From VFJZ01 sp046598415 (lineage in GTDB: Bacteria > Actinomycetota > Thermoleophilia > Gaiellales > F1-60-MAGs149): 64,000 nt of DNA. The stretch spans positions 26,765 through 90,764 of the forward strand of contig JBKJIG010000024.1 of the NCBI GenBank assembly GCA_046598415.1, in the 5' to 3' direction. The translations under genes were made by a program, and so were the position numbers. Shown one piece after another: positions 1-8,650 of the stretch (its first letter is position 1; each line of letters starts with the position of its first letter). The notes under the pieces were generated by a model. It ran no database searches and had not been told where the DNA came from. It saw only the letters and a program-made list of their open reading frames with translations.

Positions 1-576
1 TGCGATCTGCGCGGCCTCGCGCAGCACCGCGCGCTCCAGCGGCGACTTCACCCAGCGCAGCTCCCGCACCACGTCGGTGCCGTCCACGATCGTGGCGCCC
101 TTGTCGACGGCCAGCGCCTGGAACCGCGCCGAGAGCGGCCCGTTCGGCCGGTACGACCACAGCTCGAGGCCCAGCGTGCCGTCCAGCCAGCCCAGCGACG
201 CCAGCTCGTCGACCACGAACTCGGCGCCACCGCGCAGGCTCGTGCGCGGGAAGTAGCGGGTGTCGGTGGAGGTCGTGAAGATGCGTCCGAGCGCGGCCTC
301 GCGCTCGGTGTCGAACAGGATGTAGCGGTCGTGGTCGACGTGCACGGCGATGCCGCTCGCGGCCGGCCACTGGCGTGGCGACTGGGCCTGGTACCACTCG
401 CACTGGTAGCCGCTGACCCAGTTCATGGCCTCGGGCGATGTCAGGAACAGACAGTCGATCTTGTCCCGTGCGAGCCGCTCGCGGATGCGCTGCAGCCGCA
501 TCGCGTACTCGGCCTCCGGAAAGGCCGGCTCGGGGTCGACGGTGCTCGTGAAGTAGACCTCGTCGCGGTAGTCCAT
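1..576 (-). CDS. M24-family aminopeptidase/creatinase-like, N-terminal part (partial)
   Basis: A reading frame enters from the left edge and runs on the minus strand to an ATG at 576, giving 192 codons with no stop. It starts MDYRDEVYFTSTVDPEPAF and contains an LTSPEAMNWVSGYQCEWY stretch. Then follow a substrate-like loop, FDTEREAALG, and a closing ELRWVKSPLERAVLREA helix. This is the layout of the Creatinase_N domain that precedes the pita-bread catalytic domain in Xaa-Pro dipeptidases, creatinases and related M24 hydrolases. The '..LR.VKSPLE...LREAA' element is the usual linker into the catalytic domain, which lies outside the window. Metal ligands cannot be checked, so dipeptidase versus creatinase-like hydrolase is open. 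It is divergent from nrdJ. Confidence 0.8.
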   Translation of the reverse strand, partial: MDYRDEVYFTSTVDPEPAFPEAEYAMRLQRIRERLARDKIDCLFLTSPEAMNWVSGYQCEWYQAQSPRQWPAASGIAVHVDHDRYILFDTEREAALGRIFTTSTDTRYFPRTSLRGGAEFVVDELASLGWLDGTLGLELWSYRPNGPLSARFQALAVDKGATIVDGTDVVRELRWVKSPLERAVLREAAQIA

Positions 577-653
577 TGCGGCCCGAGCATAGTGCGTCCC
601 GGGGCTCCGCGGGGGCGTCGTGGAAGTGTCCGACGCGATAAACTGCAGGTGGC

Positions 654-717
654 AGAGAGCAGGCGGGAGGTGGAACCGACCTCCGTCCGACGGGCTCTCT
701 AGTGTTCCCAACCCGCC
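654..717 (+). promoter_or_regulatory. Nested stem-loops in the nrdJ leader (candidate cis-regulatory RNA)
   Basis: Between the peptidase start and nrdJ, AGAGAGC (654-660) pairs perfectly with GCTCTCT (694-700). It encloses a second perfect stem, GGAGGT (666-671) with ACCTCC (679-684), around a 7-base loop. GGCGGG (662-667) can instead pair with CCCGCC (712-717), which would break the inner stem. The freed CCTCC could then reach the GGAGG ribosome-binding site at about 764-768. The structure is visible; a regulatory role is inference. I do not recognise the conserved core of a cobalamin riboswitch. Confidence 0.4.
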
Positions 718-774
718 CGCGTCTACCCCGACGAGGCGGCGACCCGTTTAAGGGCCTGGGACGAGGAGGCAGTA

Positions 775-3700
775 GTGCAGATCGAAAGGCGATATACCGA
801 ATCCGGAGGCGACCCGTACGCCGGCGTGGAGTTCGCAGAGCGAACGTCCAAGATCGTCAATCCGGACGGCTCCGTCGTCTTCGAGGCAACGTTGCAGGCC
901 CCGGCTCAGTGGTCCCAGGTGGCGGTCGACATCCTGGCGCAGAAGTACTGCCGCAAGGCGGGCGTCGCGACCGAGCTCGTGCCGGTCGCCGAGGACGGCG
1001 TGCCCGAGTGGCTGGCGCGCTCCGAGCCCGCGCCCGGCTCGCCGGTCGAGGGGGAGACCGACGCGCGCCAGGTGTTCCGCCGGCTCGCCGGCTGCTGGAC
1101 CTACTGGGGCTTCACGCACGGCTACTTCGGCGAGGAGGACGCGCACGCGTTCTACGACGAGCTCCAGGCCATGCTCGCCCGCCAGGCCGCCGCACCCAAC
1201 TCGCCGCAGTGGTTCAACACCGGCCTGAACTGGGCGTACGGCATCAGCGGCCCGCCGCAGGGCCACTGGTACGCGGAGCCCGCCGACGGCGAGCTGAAGC
1301 TGTCCACGAGCGCGTACGAGCGCCCTGCCCCGCACGCGTGCTTCATCCAGGCGGTGGCCGACGACCTCGTCAACGAGGGCGGCATCATGGACCTCTGGGT
1401 GCGCGAGGCCCGGGTCTTCAAGTACGGCTCCGGCACCGGCTCCAACTTCTCCGACATCCGGGGCGAGAACGAGCGCCTGTCGGGCGGCGGCCGATCGTCC
1501 GGCCTGATGAGCTTCCTCAAGATCGGCGACCGCGCCGCGGGCGCCATCAAGTCGGGCGGCACCACGCGCCGCGCGGCGAAGATGGTGACGCTCGACCTCG
1601 ACCATCCCGATATCCAGCGCTACGTCCGCTGGAAGGCCGTCGAGGAGACGAAGGTGGCCGCGCTCGTTGCGGGGTCGCGGATGCTCTCCGTGCACCTGAA
1701 CAACGTCGTCACGTCGACCACCGAGGGCGATGTCGTCGGCGACGAGCGGTTCGTCGCGCGGACCAACCCGGCGCTCGCCAAGGCCGTCCGCGGCGCCCGC
1801 CAGGCCGGCGTGCCCGACGTCTCCATCCAGCGCGCGCTCGACCTCGCGCGGCAGGGCGTCACCGAGCTGCACATCGACGAGTACGACACCGACTGGCAGG
1901 GTGAGGCGTACAACACGGTCTCGGGCCAGAACTCGAACAACTCCGTCCGCGTCACGACCGACTTCATGCGCGCGGTCGAGGGCGACGACGAGTGGCACCT
2001 GATCAACCGCACCGAGCGCGCCAAGGCCCTCGTCGAGGGCCGCTCGCCGCAGCCCGTGGCGACGCTGCCGGCCCGCGAGCTGTGGGACGACATCGCCGAG
2101 ACCGCGTGGCTGTGCGCCGACCCGGGCCTGCAGTTCCACGATACGACCAACGAGTGGCACACCTGCCCGGCCGACGGCGACATTCGCGCGTCGAACCCGT
2201 GCGCCGAGTACGTGTTCCTCGATGACACCGCCTGCAACCTGGCGTCGCTGAACCTGCTGCAGTTCGAGACGGCCGACGGCTTCGACGTCGAGCTGTTCCG
2301 CCACGGCGTGCGGCTCTGGACGGTCGTGCTCGAGATCTCGGTCCTGATGGCGCAGTTCCCGTCCAAGGAGATCGCGCGCGGCAGCTACGCGTACCGCACG
2401 CTCGGCCTGGGCTACGCCAACATGGGCGCCCTCGCCATGCGGCGCGGTCTGCCGTACGACTCGCCCGAGGCGACCGCGCTGTGCGGTGCGCTGACCGCGA
2501 TCATGCACTTCTCGTCGCTTGCCGCGAGCGCCGAGATGGCGGGCGAGCTGGGGCCGTTCTCGGCCTACGAGCGTAACGCCGAGGCCATGCTGCGCGTCGT
2601 CCGCAACCACCGCAACGCGGTGTATGCGGCCGGCTCCGAGGCGTACCAGAACCTCTCGGTGTTGCCGGTGCCCATCGACGCCGCGGTCTGCGAGCCCGGT
2701 CTGCTGGCCGCCGCAAAGGAGGACGCCGACCGCGCCCTCGCCCTCGGCGAGCAGCACGGCTACCGCAACGCCCAGGTGACGCTGATCGCGCCGACCGGCA
2801 CGATCGGCCTCGTCATGGACTGCGACACGACCGGCATCGAGCCCGACTTCGCGCTCGTGAAGTTCAAGAAGCTGGCCGGTGGGGGCTACTTCAAGATGGT
2901 CAACGCATCGGTGCCGCCGGCGCTCGCGAACCTCGGCTACACGCCGCAGCAGGTTGACGAGATCGTGCAGTACTGCGTCGGCTCCGGCACGCTCGAGGGC
3001 TGCCCGCACATGGCGCCCGAGAAGCTGCGCCAGCTCGGGTTCACCGAAGACGCCATCGCCGCCCTCGATGACGCCATGCGCGCGGCGTTCGATGTGCGGT
3101 TCGCGTTCACGCGGTTCACCGTCACCGACGAGGTCTGCATCGAGCACCTCGGCATCGATCCGGAGGAGCTGCGGCGCCCCGGCTTCGACCTGCTGTCGGC
3201 CGTCGGCTTCACCGCGGCCGAGATCGACGAGGCGAACCTGTTCGTCTGCGGGACGATGACGGTCGAGGGTGCCCCGCACCTGAAGGCCGAGCACCTGCCG
3301 GTGTTCGACTGCGCCAACAAGTGCGGCCGGCTCGGCACCCGAGCCATCCGCCCGCTCGCCCACGTCGAGATGATGGCGGCGGCGCAGCCGTTCCTGTCCG
3401 GCGCCATCTCGAAGACGATCAACATGCCGAACGGCGCCACCATCGCCGACGTGGCCGAGGTCTACCGCGTCTCGTGGCACAAGATGCTGAAGGCCATCGC
3501 GCTCTACCGCGACGGCTCCAAGCTGTCGCAGCCGCTCAGCTCGCAGGCCGCCGAAGCACTGGCGTTCGACGAGGCGGCGATCGAGGCCGAGGAGGCCGCC
3601 GAGCTCGCTCGCGAGCTGCTGCCGTCCGGCGAGGACGTGGCCGCGCGCGTCGTGGTCGAGTACCTGCGCGAGCGCCGGCGGCTGCCGGAGCGTCGGGCGG

Positions 3701-4356
3701 GCTACACGCAGAAGGCCTCGGTCGGCGGGCACAAGGTGTACGTCCGCACCGGCGAGTACTCCGACGGCACGCTCGGCGAGGTGTTCATCGACATGCACAA
3801 GGAGGGCGCCGCCTTCCGGAGCCTGATGAACTCCTTCGCGATCGCCATCTCGCTCGGCCTCCAGCACGGGGTGCCGCTCGAGGAGTACGTCGACGCGTTC
3901 GTGTTCACCCGGTTCGAGCCGAACGGTATGGTCACCGGCAACCCGTACATCAAGATGTCGACGTCGGTGATCGACTACATCTTCCGCGAGCTCGCGATCT
4001 CGTACCTCGGTCGCGACGACCTCGCGCAGGTGAAGCCGGAGGACCTGCGGCACGACACCATCGGCTCGCAGAACCCACGCTCCGAGCACCTCGCGCCGTT
4101 CACCGCGCCGCCGGTCGTGCCGACGGCTCCGGCCGCCTCGGGCGGCGCCACCGTCGTCACGACCGCGGCTGCTCCTGCGCCGGTGTCGGGGCGGGCGGTG
4201 ACGCCGGTCGCGCCGCTGCTGATGACGGAGCGCGACCAGGCCCGGCTGCGGGGCTACGAGGGTGATCCGTGCTGGAACTGCGGCCAGTTCACGCTGGCGC
4301 GCAACGGCACGTGCCTGAAGTGCGACTCCTGCGGCGAGACGTCGGGCTGCTCCTGA
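775..4356 (+). CDS. nrdJ: Adenosylcobalamin-dependent (class II) ribonucleoside-diphosphate reductase
   Basis: A 1,193-residue protein that reduces ribonucleotides to deoxyribonucleotides with adenosylcobalamin as radical source. The start is GTG, with a GAGGAGG ribosome-binding site 6-7 bases upstream. Class II features are present. HACFIQAVADDL and YGSGTGSNFSDIRG lie in the N-terminal part. The NPCAEY active-site motif is near residue 473. PTGTIGLVMDCDTTGIEP is near residue 680. A TSCPD-type region follows, then a C-terminal CWNCG...CLKCDSCG cysteine cluster (about 1165-1190), which in this family re-reduces the active site or binds zinc. Length is typical of the long bacterial NrdJ clade. 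It is probably the cell's main reductase: no class I nrdAB/nrdEF is present here, and the R2-like protein at 59449-60405 is not its partner. Transcribed alone, with a strong hairpin after the stop. Confidence 0.96.
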   Translation: MQIERRYTESGGDPYAGVEFAERTSKIVNPDGSVVFEATLQAPAQWSQVAVDILAQKYCRKAGVATELVPVAEDGVPEWLARSEPAPGSPVEGETDARQVFRRLAGCWTYWGFTHGYFGEEDAHAFYDELQAMLARQAAAPNSPQWFNTGLNWAYGISGPPQGHWYAEPADGELKLSTSAYERPAPHACFIQAVADDLVNEGGIMDLWVREARVFKYGSGTGSNFSDIRGENERLSGGGRSSGLMSFLKIGDRAAGAIKSGGTTRRAAKMVTLDLDHPDIQRYVRWKAVEETKVAALVAGSRMLSVHLNNVVTSTTEGDVVGDERFVARTNPALAKAVRGARQAGVPDVSIQRALDLARQGVTELHIDEYDTDWQGEAYNTVSGQNSNNSVRVTTDFMRAVEGDDEWHLINRTERAKALVEGRSPQPVATLPARELWDDIAETAWLCADPGLQFHDTTNEWHTCPADGDIRASNPCAEYVFLDDTACNLASLNLLQFETADGFDVELFRHGVRLWTVVLEISVLMAQFPSKEIARGSYAYRTLGLGYANMGALAMRRGLPYDSPEATALCGALTAIMHFSSLAASAEMAGELGPFSAYERNAEAMLRVVRNHRNAVYAAGSEAYQNLSVLPVPIDAAVCEPGLLAAAKEDADRALALGEQHGYRNAQVTLIAPTGTIGLVMDCDTTGIEPDFALVKFKKLAGGGYFKMVNASVPPALANLGYTPQQVDEIVQYCVGSGTLEGCPHMAPEKLRQLGFTEDAIAALDDAMRAAFDVRFAFTRFTVTDEVCIEHLGIDPEELRRPGFDLLSAVGFTAAEIDEANLFVCGTMTVEGAPHLKAEHLPVFDCANKCGRLGTRAIRPLAHVEMMAAAQPFLSGAISKTINMPNGATIADVAEVYRVSWHKMLKAIALYRDGSKLSQPLSSQAAEALAFDEAAIEAEEAAELARELLPSGEDVAARVVVEYLRERRRLPERRAGYTQKASVGGHKVYVRTGEYSDGTLGEVFIDMHKEGAAFRSLMNSFAIAISLGLQHGVPLEEYVDAFVFTRFEPNGMVTGNPYIKMSTSVIDYIFRELAISYLGRDDLAQVKPEDLRHDTIGSQNPRSEHLAPFTAPPVVPTAPAASGGATVVTTAAAPAPVSGRAVTPVAPLLMTERDQARLRGYEGDPCWNCGQFTLARNGTCLKCDSCGETSGCS

Positions 4357-4360
4357 CGTC

Positions 4361-4409
4361 GATCACGCACGGCGGGCCCGACTTGCGGCCGGGCTCGCCG
4401 TGCGTGATC
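4361..4409 (+). terminator. Long perfect hairpin after nrdJ
   Basis: Arms 4361-4374 and 4396-4409 are a perfect 14-bp inverted repeat (GATCACGCACGGCG / CGCCGTGCGTGATC). It continues through a G-T pair and a further 5-bp GCCCG/CGGGC stem to a 9-base loop. It starts four bases after the nrdJ stop and ends 27 bases before the ABC transporter start. No T-run follows, as is common for actinobacterial terminators. Confidence 0.7.
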
Positions 4410-4435
4410 CGTGATCCCATGGCAGGGTACCGGCC

Positions 4436-5404
4436 GTGACCGACCACGCGATCACCGTCGAGGGCCTCGTCAAGCGCTTCGGCGAGACGACGGCGCTGAC
4501 CGACGTCACCTTCGAGGTGCCGCGCGGCACCGTCTGCGGCCTGCTCGGCCCGAATGGCGCGGGCAAGACGACGGCGGTGCGGATCCTGGCCGGCCTCTCG
4601 ATCCCCGACGCCGGCCGCGCGGTCGTGGCGGGATTCGACGTGGCCACCGACCCGCAGTCCGTGCGGCGCGTGCTCGGCCTCGCCGGACAGTCCGCGACTG
4701 TCGACGACATCCTGACCGGCCGCGAGAACCTCGTGATGATCGGCCAGCTGCACCACCTGGGCCGAAAGGTCGCGCAAGCGCGCGCCGCCGAGCTGCTCGA
4801 GCAGTTCTCGCTGGTCGAGTCCGCTGACCGCCTCGCGAAGACGTACTCGGGTGGCATGCGCCGGCGGCTCGATCTCGCGGCGACGCTGGTGGCCGGCCCG
4901 GAGGTGCTGTTCCTGGACGAGCCGACGACCGGTCTCGACCCGCGCGCCCGTCTGGAGCTCTGGGACGTGCTCGACGTGCTCGTCGGTGAGGGCGCCACGA
5001 TCCTGCTCACGACCCAGTACCTGGAGGAGGCCGACCGCCTGGCCGACGACATCGTCGTCATCGACCACGGCAAGGTGATCGCCCGCGGCGACGCCCGCGA
5101 GCTGAAGCGGCAGGTGGGCGGGGCGCAGCTGTTCGCGACCCTGGTCTCGGACGACGACCTCGACGCCGCGGCTGCCCACGTGGCGCGCATCGCCGGAGAG
5201 GCGCCCGAGATCGACCGCGGCGCGCGGTCGGTGCTGGCGCCCACCGACGGTGGCGCGCGGGCGATCTCGAGCCTCGCCGATGCGCTTGCCGACGACGGCA
5301 TCGAGATCGAGGATCTCGGCCTGCGCCGACCGACGCTCGACGACGTGTTCCTGACGCTCACGGGCGCTCACATCGAGGCCGAGAGCGCGGAGGCGAGGCG
5401 ATGA
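4436..5404 (+). CDS. DrrA-type ABC transporter ATP-binding protein
   Basis: A 322-residue nucleotide-binding subunit of an ABC-2 exporter. Visible motifs are Walker A GPNGAGKTT (38-46), the Q-loop region near AGQSATVDD, the signature YSGGMRRRLDLA, Walker B LFLDEPTTGLD, and the H-loop equivalent LLTTQYLEEAD. The C-terminal ~90 residues match the extension seen in DrrA/daunorubicin-resistance ATPases. It starts at GTG 4436. Its last four bases overlap the permease start (ATGA), so the two are translationally coupled. Exported substrate unknown; the family exports drugs, lipids or polymers. Confidence 0.93.
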   Translation: MTDHAITVEGLVKRFGETTALTDVTFEVPRGTVCGLLGPNGAGKTTAVRILAGLSIPDAGRAVVAGFDVATDPQSVRRVLGLAGQSATVDDILTGRENLVMIGQLHHLGRKVAQARAAELLEQFSLVESADRLAKTYSGGMRRRLDLAATLVAGPEVLFLDEPTTGLDPRARLELWDVLDVLVGEGATILLTTQYLEEADRLADDIVVIDHGKVIARGDARELKRQVGGAQLFATLVSDDDLDAAAAHVARIAGEAPEIDRGARSVLAPTDGGARAISSLADALADDGIEIEDLGLRRPTLDDVFLTLTGAHIEAESAEARR

Positions 5405-6237
5405 GCGCCGATACCGTCTTGCTGCCCGATGTCGCCGATCGACGCGGCAGCTTCGCCGGCGACGTGATGGTCGTCGCGCGGCGCGGCCTGCTGCACATGC
5501 GGCGCGAGCCCGAGGCGCTCGCCGACGTGACCATTCAGCCGGTCATCTTCGTCGTGCTGTTCGCCTACGTGTTCGGTGGGGCGATCGACGTGGCCGGCGG
5601 CGGCTACCGCGAGTTCCTGTTGGGCGGCATCTTCGCCCAGACGCTGGTGTTCGGCGCGTTCGGCGTGGCGATGTCGCTGGCGTCCGACCGGCGGAACGGC
5701 GCCATCGACCGGTTCCGGTCGCTGCCGATGGCGCGGGGCGCCGTGCTCGGCGGTCACGCCGGCGCGCACCTGGTGCGCAGCCTGATCCCGATCTTCCTGA
5801 TGTCGATCTCGGGCCTCGTCGTCGGATGGAGGATCCACTCGTCGGTCGCGGACGCGGTGGCCGGCTACGCGCTGATGGTTGCGTTCTCCTTCGCGATCAT
5901 CTGGCTCGGCATCCTGCTCGGCAGCCTCCTGCCGACGCCCGAGGCCGTGCAGGGCGTCGGGTTCGCGGTGATCTTCCCGATCACGTTCATCGCCAGCACC
6001 TTCGTGCCGGTCGAGACGCTGCCCGGCGTGCTGCGAACGGTGGCCGAGTGGAACCCGGTCAGCTCCATGGCCGAGTCGCTGCGGAAGCTGTTCGGCAATC
6101 CCGGCGTGCAGGTGGACGGCGCCGTGCCCTGGTCGATGCAGCACCCGATCGAGTACACGCTCGTCTGGATCGTGGTGCTGGTCGTCGTCTGCGCCCCGCT
6201 CGCGGTGGTCGCCTACAACCGCCGGACGACGGAGTAG
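5401..6237 (+). CDS. ABC-2 type (DrrB-like) export permease
   Basis: A 278-residue integral membrane protein with about six hydrophobic segments. It opens with a cytoplasmic stretch and the conserved MVVARRGLLHMRREPEALAD region. Later comes FPITFIASTFVPVETLPGVL, the ABC-2 permease signature in which 'NPVS' follows. It pairs with the ATPase just upstream through a 4-base ATGA overlap, forming a DrrAB-like exporter. Only one base separates its stop from the GTG of the next gene, so all three genes are probably one transcript, although dapB has no obvious link to export. Confidence 0.92.
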   Translation: MSADTVLLPDVADRRGSFAGDVMVVARRGLLHMRREPEALADVTIQPVIFVVLFAYVFGGAIDVAGGGYREFLLGGIFAQTLVFGAFGVAMSLASDRRNGAIDRFRSLPMARGAVLGGHAGAHLVRSLIPIFLMSISGLVVGWRIHSSVADAVAGYALMVAFSFAIIWLGILLGSLLPTPEAVQGVGFAVIFPITFIASTFVPVETLPGVLRTVAEWNPVSSMAESLRKLFGNPGVQVDGAVPWSMQHPIEYTLVWIVVLVVVCAPLAVVAYNRRTTE

Positions 6238-6238
6238 C

Positions 6239-7045
6239 GTGGCTGCGCCGACGCTCTCTGTCTGCATCGCCGGTGCGCTCGGCGGCGTCGGCCGGCGCCT
6301 GGTGGAGGGCGTTCGCGACGATTCGGCGTTCACGTTGCGCTCGGCCGTCGCGCGTCGCGAGGTGGGCCGTGACGTGGGGGAGGCGCTCGGCGGCGCACCG
6401 CTCGGCGTGGCCATCACCGACGACATCGAGGCCGCGCTCGACGCCGCGCCCGACGTGTTGATCGACTACACGCACCCGTCGCTGATCCGCCACCACCTGG
6501 ACTGCGCGTTCGCGCGCCGGATCCCGGTCGTGATCGGCACGACGGGCCTCGCGGACACCGACTTCGAACACATCGACGCGGCTGCGCGCGAGGCCGGGGT
6601 TGGTGCCGTGACGGGCAACTTCGCGATCACGGCGGCCCTGCTGCAACACCTGGCGCGCATCGCCGCGCAGCACGTGCCGCACTGGGAGGTCGTGGAGTAC
6701 AACAAGGCGTCGAAGCCCGACGTGCCGAGCGGCACGGCGCGCGAGCTGGCCGAGCTGCTCGGCCGCGTTCGCGCGCCCGAGATCGAGCTCGCCGACGACG
6801 ACCTGATCGGCCCGCTGGAGGCTCGCGGTGCCGCGTTCGGCGGCGCGCGGGTGCACTCGATCCGCCTGCCGGGCTACGCGTCGGCCGTCGAGGTGCACTT
6901 CGGCCTACCGGGCGAGCGTCTCGTGATGCGCCACGACTGCGACGGCGACGGCGCCATCTTCGTGTACGGCTCCCTGCTCGCGGCGCGGCGCGTCCAGACC
7001 ATCACCGGTCTGGTCCGCGGCCTCGACACGCTCCTCTTCGGCTGA
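6239..7045 (+). CDS. dapB: 4-hydroxy-tetrahydrodipicolinate reductase-like protein
   Basis: A 268-residue protein of DapB size and order, expected to reduce hydroxy-tetrahydrodipicolinate in lysine/diaminopimelate synthesis. The N-terminal nucleotide fold has AGALGGVGRRL (11-21). It is followed by DYTHPS, VIGTTGL (98-104), GNFAIT (126-131) and the C-terminal GERLVMRHD. The family's active-site loop is recognisable at 151-167, ending KPDVPSGTA. However, the two catalytic histidines of canonical DapB (H159 and H160 of E. coli) align with Asn155 and Lys156, while the substrate Lys (K163) is kept as K159. This may be a divergent true DapB or a related enzyme. GTG start, one base after the permease stop. 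Confidence 0.75.
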   Translation: MAAPTLSVCIAGALGGVGRRLVEGVRDDSAFTLRSAVARREVGRDVGEALGGAPLGVAITDDIEAALDAAPDVLIDYTHPSLIRHHLDCAFARRIPVVIGTTGLADTDFEHIDAAAREAGVGAVTGNFAITAALLQHLARIAAQHVPHWEVVEYNKASKPDVPSGTARELAELLGRVRAPEIELADDDLIGPLEARGAAFGGARVHSIRLPGYASAVEVHFGLPGERLVMRHDCDGDGAIFVYGSLLAARRVQTITGLVRGLDTLLFG

Positions 7046-7126
7046 TTCCGCCGGTACGAGCGCGCGACCCCCGCGCGGACCGTGCCGGAAGTGTGACTTC
7101 AGCGCGCGAAAGCGTGCCCGGATTCC

Positions 7127-7151
7127 CGTTTGGGTGCCAGGCACCGAAACG
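7127..7151. repeat. 25-bp palindrome in a convergent intergenic gap (type 1)
   Basis: Arms CGTTT/AAACG and GGTGCC/GGCACC are symmetric around a central A at 7139, broken by one G-G mismatch on each side. It lies between two gene ends (dapB and the DMT permease). It has the same architecture as the palindrome at 43150-43174. GGTGCCAGGCACC resembles dispersed REP-like repeats I know from other bacteria; that identity is from memory. Confidence 0.6.
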
Positions 7152-7184
7152 TGCACCGTTGCGGCGCGCGCGGGAAATCGCGTC

Positions 7185-8063
7185 TCAGCCGCGCTGGGCG
7201 AGGGCGACGCCGCCGAGCACGAGCACGCCGGAGACTCCGAGGGCGGGGCTCCACGGCTCGTCCAGCAGCACCACCGCCGCCAGCAACGACAGGGGCGTGA
7301 TGGGATAGAGGTAGACCGACGCCCGCGACGGATCGAGGCCGCGGACGCCCTCGTTCCACGCCAGGTAGCCGACCACCGTCACGGCCAGGGCGAGCCACAG
7401 CAGGATCAGCACCTGATGCAGCGTCAGATGGACGATCGTGTCGACCGTCGACGACCGCACGAACGGCAGCGTGCACGCCGTGCCGGCCAGCGTCGAGGCG
7501 GCCGTGATGCCGAGGCTGTCGCCCGTGGCCAGCGCCGGCTTCATGACGATGGTGTAGACGGCCCACGACAGCGAGGCGGCGAGCACCCACAGCGGCCCGG
7601 CCAGATGGTCGAGCTCGAGGCCCTGCCCGGGCGCCCAGATCGCGACGACGGCAGTGCCCGCGAACGCCAGGGCGATCCCGCCGAGGCGCGTCGGCGTGAG
7701 CCGCTCGAGGCCGGTCATGCGCGCCATCAGCAGCGTCAGCGCCGGACAGGACGCGATGACCAGGCTCGTCACGCCCGCCGTCGTGCGCAGGGCGCCCTCG
7801 CTCAGCGTCAGCTGGTATGCCGCGACGCCCAGTGCGCCGCCCACGAACAGCCGCGGCAGGGAGGCGCGCGTGACGCCGAGGGGCCGTCGGGCGAGCACGA
7901 CGATCGCGAACGCCGGCGCCGCGATCAAGAACCGGATGACGACGAGGTCGGACGTGCCGATGCCCGTGTCGAGGGCCGCCTTGATGCCGACGAACGCACC
8001 CGACCAGAGCGCCACCATCAGCCCGAGCGCGAGGTGGGCGCGCAGGTTGGAGGGCGGCCGCAT
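7185..8063 (-). CDS. DMT-superfamily (EamA) transporter
   Basis: A 292-residue membrane protein with about ten hydrophobic helices in two similar halves, the EamA/RhaT arrangement. The first half starts RAHLALGLMVALWSGAFVGIK, typical of EamA domain 1. The second half has the matching WAVYTIVMKPAL segment. It ends PALGVSGVLVLGGVALAQRG, as usual for the family. Family members move metabolites or amino acids; no substrate can be read here. It is divergent from the lipoprotein gene, with 38 bases between the start codons. Confidence 0.9.
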   Translation of the reverse strand: MRPPSNLRAHLALGLMVALWSGAFVGIKAALDTGIGTSDLVVIRFLIAAPAFAIVVLARRPLGVTRASLPRLFVGGALGVAAYQLTLSEGALRTTAGVTSLVIASCPALTLLMARMTGLERLTPTRLGGIALAFAGTAVVAIWAPGQGLELDHLAGPLWVLAASLSWAVYTIVMKPALATGDSLGITAASTLAGTACTLPFVRSSTVDTIVHLTLHQVLILLWLALAVTVVGYLAWNEGVRGLDPSRASVYLYPITPLSLLAAVVLLDEPWSPALGVSGVLVLGGVALAQRG

Positions 8064-8101
8064 CGCGGCGGATTCTGGCAGCGATACGATCCGCCGGGAC
8101 C

Positions 8102-8650
8102 ATGTGGCGGCTCCTGCCGATCATGGCGGTGCTGCTCGTCGCCTGCCGTGGCGGCGCCCCGCCGCCCGCACCGCTCGCGTCCGGCGCCGTCACGGCGGAG
8201 GCCGTGGGCGTCGCCACCGGCTCGCCCATGACGTGGGCGGGCGTCGTGCTGCTCAACCGCGGCGCCGCGCCGCTGACGCTGGCCGGTGTCGAACCAGTCA
8301 TCCTCGACCCCGGCTTGAAGGTTGTCGGCGTGCAGGTGCGCGTGATCGGCGCCGCCGGCGACGCGGCCGGTGATCCGAATCCCTCCGTGAGCGGCTCCGG
8401 CTACCCGCCCGTCCATCCCGGCGCGCCCGTGGCCGGCACGGTCCTGGCGCCGCTGGTAGCGGCTGACGACCGCCCGATCGCGGAGGTGCTGGTCGGTCTC
8501 GTGGCTGATCGCCCGGGCCGGTACGTGCTCCGCGGCCTGCGCGTGCGCTACATCGTGGACGGGGTGGATCGGGTGGGAACGCTGACGCACGCGATCGCCG
8601 TCTGCGCGACCGATCCCGACGACCAGGCCGGGGACTGCACGCCGCCGTAG
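8102..8650 (+). CDS. Putative secreted lipoprotein, unknown function
   Basis: A 182-residue protein beginning MWRLLPIMAVLLVACRGG. This is a short hydrophobic signal with a lipobox-like LVAC, so Cys15 would be lipidated. The mature part is Ala/Gly/Val-rich and beta-like (AGVVLLNRGAAPLTLAGVEP, then RYVLRGLRVRYIVDG), resembling a small immunoglobulin-like fold. No family recognised. ATG start; a TACGAT box lies 11 bases upstream. Its stop codon sits in the loop of a perfect hairpin shared with the convergent cyclic-di-GMP gene. Confidence 0.75.
   Translation: MWRLLPIMAVLLVACRGGAPPPAPLASGAVTAEAVGVATGSPMTWAGVVLLNRGAAPLTLAGVEPVILDPGLKVVGVQVRVIGAAGDAAGDPNPSVSGSGYPPVHPGAPVAGTVLAPLVAADDRPIAEVLVGLVADRPGRYVLRGLRVRYIVDGVDRVGTLTHAIAVCATDPDDQAGDCTPP

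Noticed and set aside
670..684. GGTGGAACCG resembling the T-box antiterminator sequence
   Set aside because: No specifier stem, no aminoacyl-tRNA synthetase or amino-acid gene downstream, and the bases pair as a simple hairpin.
748..4089. 1,113-codon open frame on the minus strand opposite nrdJ
   Set aside because: Arg/His/Leu-rich low-information protein, no start signals, fully opposite a strongly conserved gene. A GC-rich shadow frame.
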